A stretch of DNA of 64,000 nt from Mangifera indica (taxonomy: Eukaryota > Streptophyta > Magnoliopsida > Sapindales > Anacardiaceae): contig NC_058154.1 of assembly GCF_011075055.1 (NCBI RefSeq), positions 9,865,620-9,929,619 on the forward strand, given 5' to 3'. Under the pieces are notes generated by a model. That model was given only the letters and a program-made list of their open reading frames with translations. It was not told the origin of the DNA and did no database searches. The translations under genes and the position numbers were made by a program. Numbering within the stretch: the first letter of the stretch is position 1; every line of letters begins with the position of its first letter. Below are positions 61,922 through 64,000 of the stretch, piece by piece.

Positions 61922-63480
61922 GGTAGTCTTTATTTATTATGTTTTTTTTATTGACATGTTTGAGATTTTTCAGCTTCTTTTTGGCACTTCTGTTAGGACT
62001 TGCTGTTGTTTTGTTTGGTGTTCCTTTCATATGTGTTTGGTTCTAGGTTTTGAGGTTGTCTTTGTTGCTTCCTTTGTCTTTTATGATGATTCGTTTCTTG
62101 ATCAATTACTTTTTGCCTTTTAGTTTGTTTTTGGGCTTTGCTTTTGTTGTGATTTTGTAGTCCTTGCTGTTTTTTTAATTTCTTATAATCTATATATTTA
62201 ATTGAACCACTAATTCATCTGAGTGGCAAAATTTTGATAGGTAAGTTGTTTTTGTTCATTGATTATGTGTTTTGATTATAGTGGTCTTCTATCTGTTGCA
62301 TTTGTTTGCAAACTGTTTATTTTTTTAATGCCTTATTTATTGTCTTTTTTCTTTGTTTGTGTTTATCTTGAACTTGATGGGTAAGAAAATATTGCATTCA
62401 TATTTTGTTATACATCAAATTGTTGGTTACTCGATTTAGTTTTATTTTTGTTGTTGCATGTAAGTTGAAATTAGCCATAATTTCCAAATCCAGGTTGTTA
62501 AGTTAAGAGGTGTATGAATTTATGGGTTTTAGATTTTGGAACATTGCATATGCATGTTTTACTTTTGTAGTAGTTTATTCATCTCAAAATAAAACAAAAC
62601 AGTAAAAGTGACAAAAATATTTGCAGTAGATACCTATGAGCTGGTGGTTTACCTTTGTTGTATATTCTCATTGTAACTTATCTTTTATCACTGAAAGATT
62701 TCATTTTTAATTCTGCAAATAGTATGTTTTAAAAGGACTTGTTTCTTAGATAAATTGTCATGCTCTGTTTTTACTTGATTTCATAGTTGTATGAAGCAAT
62801 ATGTCATGCTGCACTGCTTGTTGGGTGATTTATCTTTAACAGTTGATATTTTAAAGGATTTGAAGTGTACGTTGATGTCTAAATTTGTAAATGCTGAGCA
62901 CTTGTGTAAAAATTTATTGAGCAATATGGAGAAAAAGAATTTTGAAATATGCATAGGATTGTGACCTCTTCCTCATTTGTAACCAAGCAAATTTATTTTC
63001 TATCTAAAAAATGGTTGTGTTTCTTCATAAATCAAACTTTAAGCAGTTTTATTCATATGATGTTTGCTTTGTGCTACAACTTAAATACAATCAGGAGTTT
63101 GGGATTGATTGTGTTGAAGTTGAGTCCTGAAGAATTATCCTTGCAAGTGTGCCCCCAAACCTTAAATTAGACATTGGTCTAAAGTTTTAGTCATGAATAA
63201 CTTATTTAAACTAATATGCTTATCCTATTATAATATCTGTTAGCTACAAGACCATGAGTTATTATATCTGTTAGCTACAAGACCTTGAGCTGTAAAGTCA
63301 ATGACTTGGATTTGGTATCTGACATTTATTTATTTTCTTGAACCCAAAATTATACGAACAGTCTTTGTAAAATGAAACCTTTATTTCTTTCTTTTTTTGG
63401 AAGACTTTCTTGATAAAATTTAATGTTGTTGAAGTTGATTTGCTTTGTGATATCATTTTTGTAGTAGTGCCTTTGAGATA
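61922..63480 (+). other. Probable 3' untranslated region of the UBA2C-type gene with an intron
   Basis: T-rich sequence typical of plant untranslated regions or introns runs for about 1.5 kb. A perfect donor AG|GTAAGT lies at 62239-62245, about 320 bases after the stop. Possible acceptors include CCAAATCCAG (to 62494) and TATTTGCAG (to 62626). No coding frame with family similarity is present. The 3' intron is inferred. Confidence 0.45.
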
Positions 63481-63489
63481 TTTTGTACT

Positions 63490-63962
63490 TTAAGGATGTG
63501 TTTGGTTTGGGTAATATTTTGATATCATGATACTTTGAAAATTAATAGGTATAAATTATTATTATGTTTGAAACAAATAGGTAGGTCTAAATAATTATTG
63601 TGTTTAATTGGAAGTAATAAAAAAATATTGAAATGTTATTTTATTTAAATGTCTTTAGTATAATTATTCTAAAATATTTTTCATGTTATTTGTTATATCA
63701 ATTGAAAATGAAGATATTTTTATCTTAAAAAATTAATAAGTAAGGATAGATTTGCCACAAAATCAAGATTATATTAATAATATTTTAATACCTAAGATGA
63801 AAATGATAATCGGATTACTTCTTATATTACTTGTCACATCATAATTAGAAATAAAATATTACTAGATTCTTTGATTACTTACAAACTAAACAAATTAATA
63901 TAAGTAATAAAAGATAGATTATCAGAGTAATTTTTGTTTACCTCCAACCAAAACCCCCTAAA
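63490..63962. mobile_element. Possible MITE with GTGTTTGGTT-type ends
   Basis: Left end AAGGATGTGTTTGGTTTGGG and right end CTCCAACCAAAACCCCCTA are imperfect inverted repeats of the kind common in plant MITEs. The interior is AT-rich and resembles 1300-1400 and 4000-4080 in phrases (AACATAATAATTATTTAT). No certain target duplication. Confidence 0.45.
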
Positions 63963-64000
63963 AGGTGTTGATGTTTGTTTGGTGCTTGTCTTTGTTTGCA

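Noticed and set aside
1..64000. tRNA, rRNA, CRISPR or bacterial-type defence or biosynthetic systems
   Set aside because: No cloverleaf, rRNA segment or spaced repeat array was seen, and intron-bearing plant genes fill the coding space.

Overview
The window is nuclear DNA from a flowering plant, almost certainly a eudicot. Its genes have many short exons with canonical GT-AG introns, intergenic DNA is very AT-rich and full of small transposons and their relics, and every recognisable protein is a plant family. The species cannot be named from the sequence. There is no prokaryotic, organellar or viral gene block.

Six intact protein-coding genes and one broken gene are supported. On the minus strand are a GT31 beta-1,3-galactosyltransferase (B3GALT12/13/14 type, 10042-13896) and a large PHD/GNAT histone acetyltransferase of the IDM1/ROS4 type (15145-24782, with a leader exon near 28.0 kb). 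On the plus strand are a two-domain DJ-1 protein (37824-41503), a CRPK1-like receptor-like cytoplasmic kinase (47422-50170), an organellar RNA-editing factor MORF8/RIP1 (55344-57531) and a two-RRM UBA2-type RNA-binding protein (60662-61921). A broken ABCG10-type transporter lies on the minus strand at 50600-51804. I rebuilt exons by joining splice sites and checking that reading frames close; assembled protein lengths are 341, 1378, 437, 382, 437 and 419 residues.

The gene order (galactosyltransferase - IDM1 - DJ-1 - MORF8 - UBA2C) matches, from memory, Arabidopsis At3g14960-At3g15010. The pairing of ABCG10, DJ-1 and galactosyltransferase matches the paralogous Arabidopsis segment At1g53270-At1g53290. 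The window therefore looks like an unfractionated version of a segment that Arabidopsis carries as two partly deleted copies. The genes are not a pathway: they act in Golgi glycosylation, chromatin/DNA demethylation, redox protection, cold signalling, organelle RNA editing and nuclear RNA metabolism.

Between genes: 1-8.0 kb is a direct repeat of about 2.8 kb, offset by 5.28 kb, with nested elements. 28.5-37.5 kb and 41.5-45.9 kb are mosaics of small transposons, and 52-55 kb and 57.6-60.5 kb are similar. At least two families are supported by target-site duplications: a hAT-like MITE (8-bp duplications, three copies, one with its empty site preserved in the window) and a Mutator-like MITE (9-bp duplications, several copies). 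Other families are recognised only from similarity between copies. The most useful observations are the preserved gene order, the broken ABCG10 gene, the MITE family with paired internal palindromes, a GC-AG intron in the galactosyltransferase, a possible 13-base first coding exon in the IDM1 gene, and the exon-level duplication inside the DJ-1 gene.
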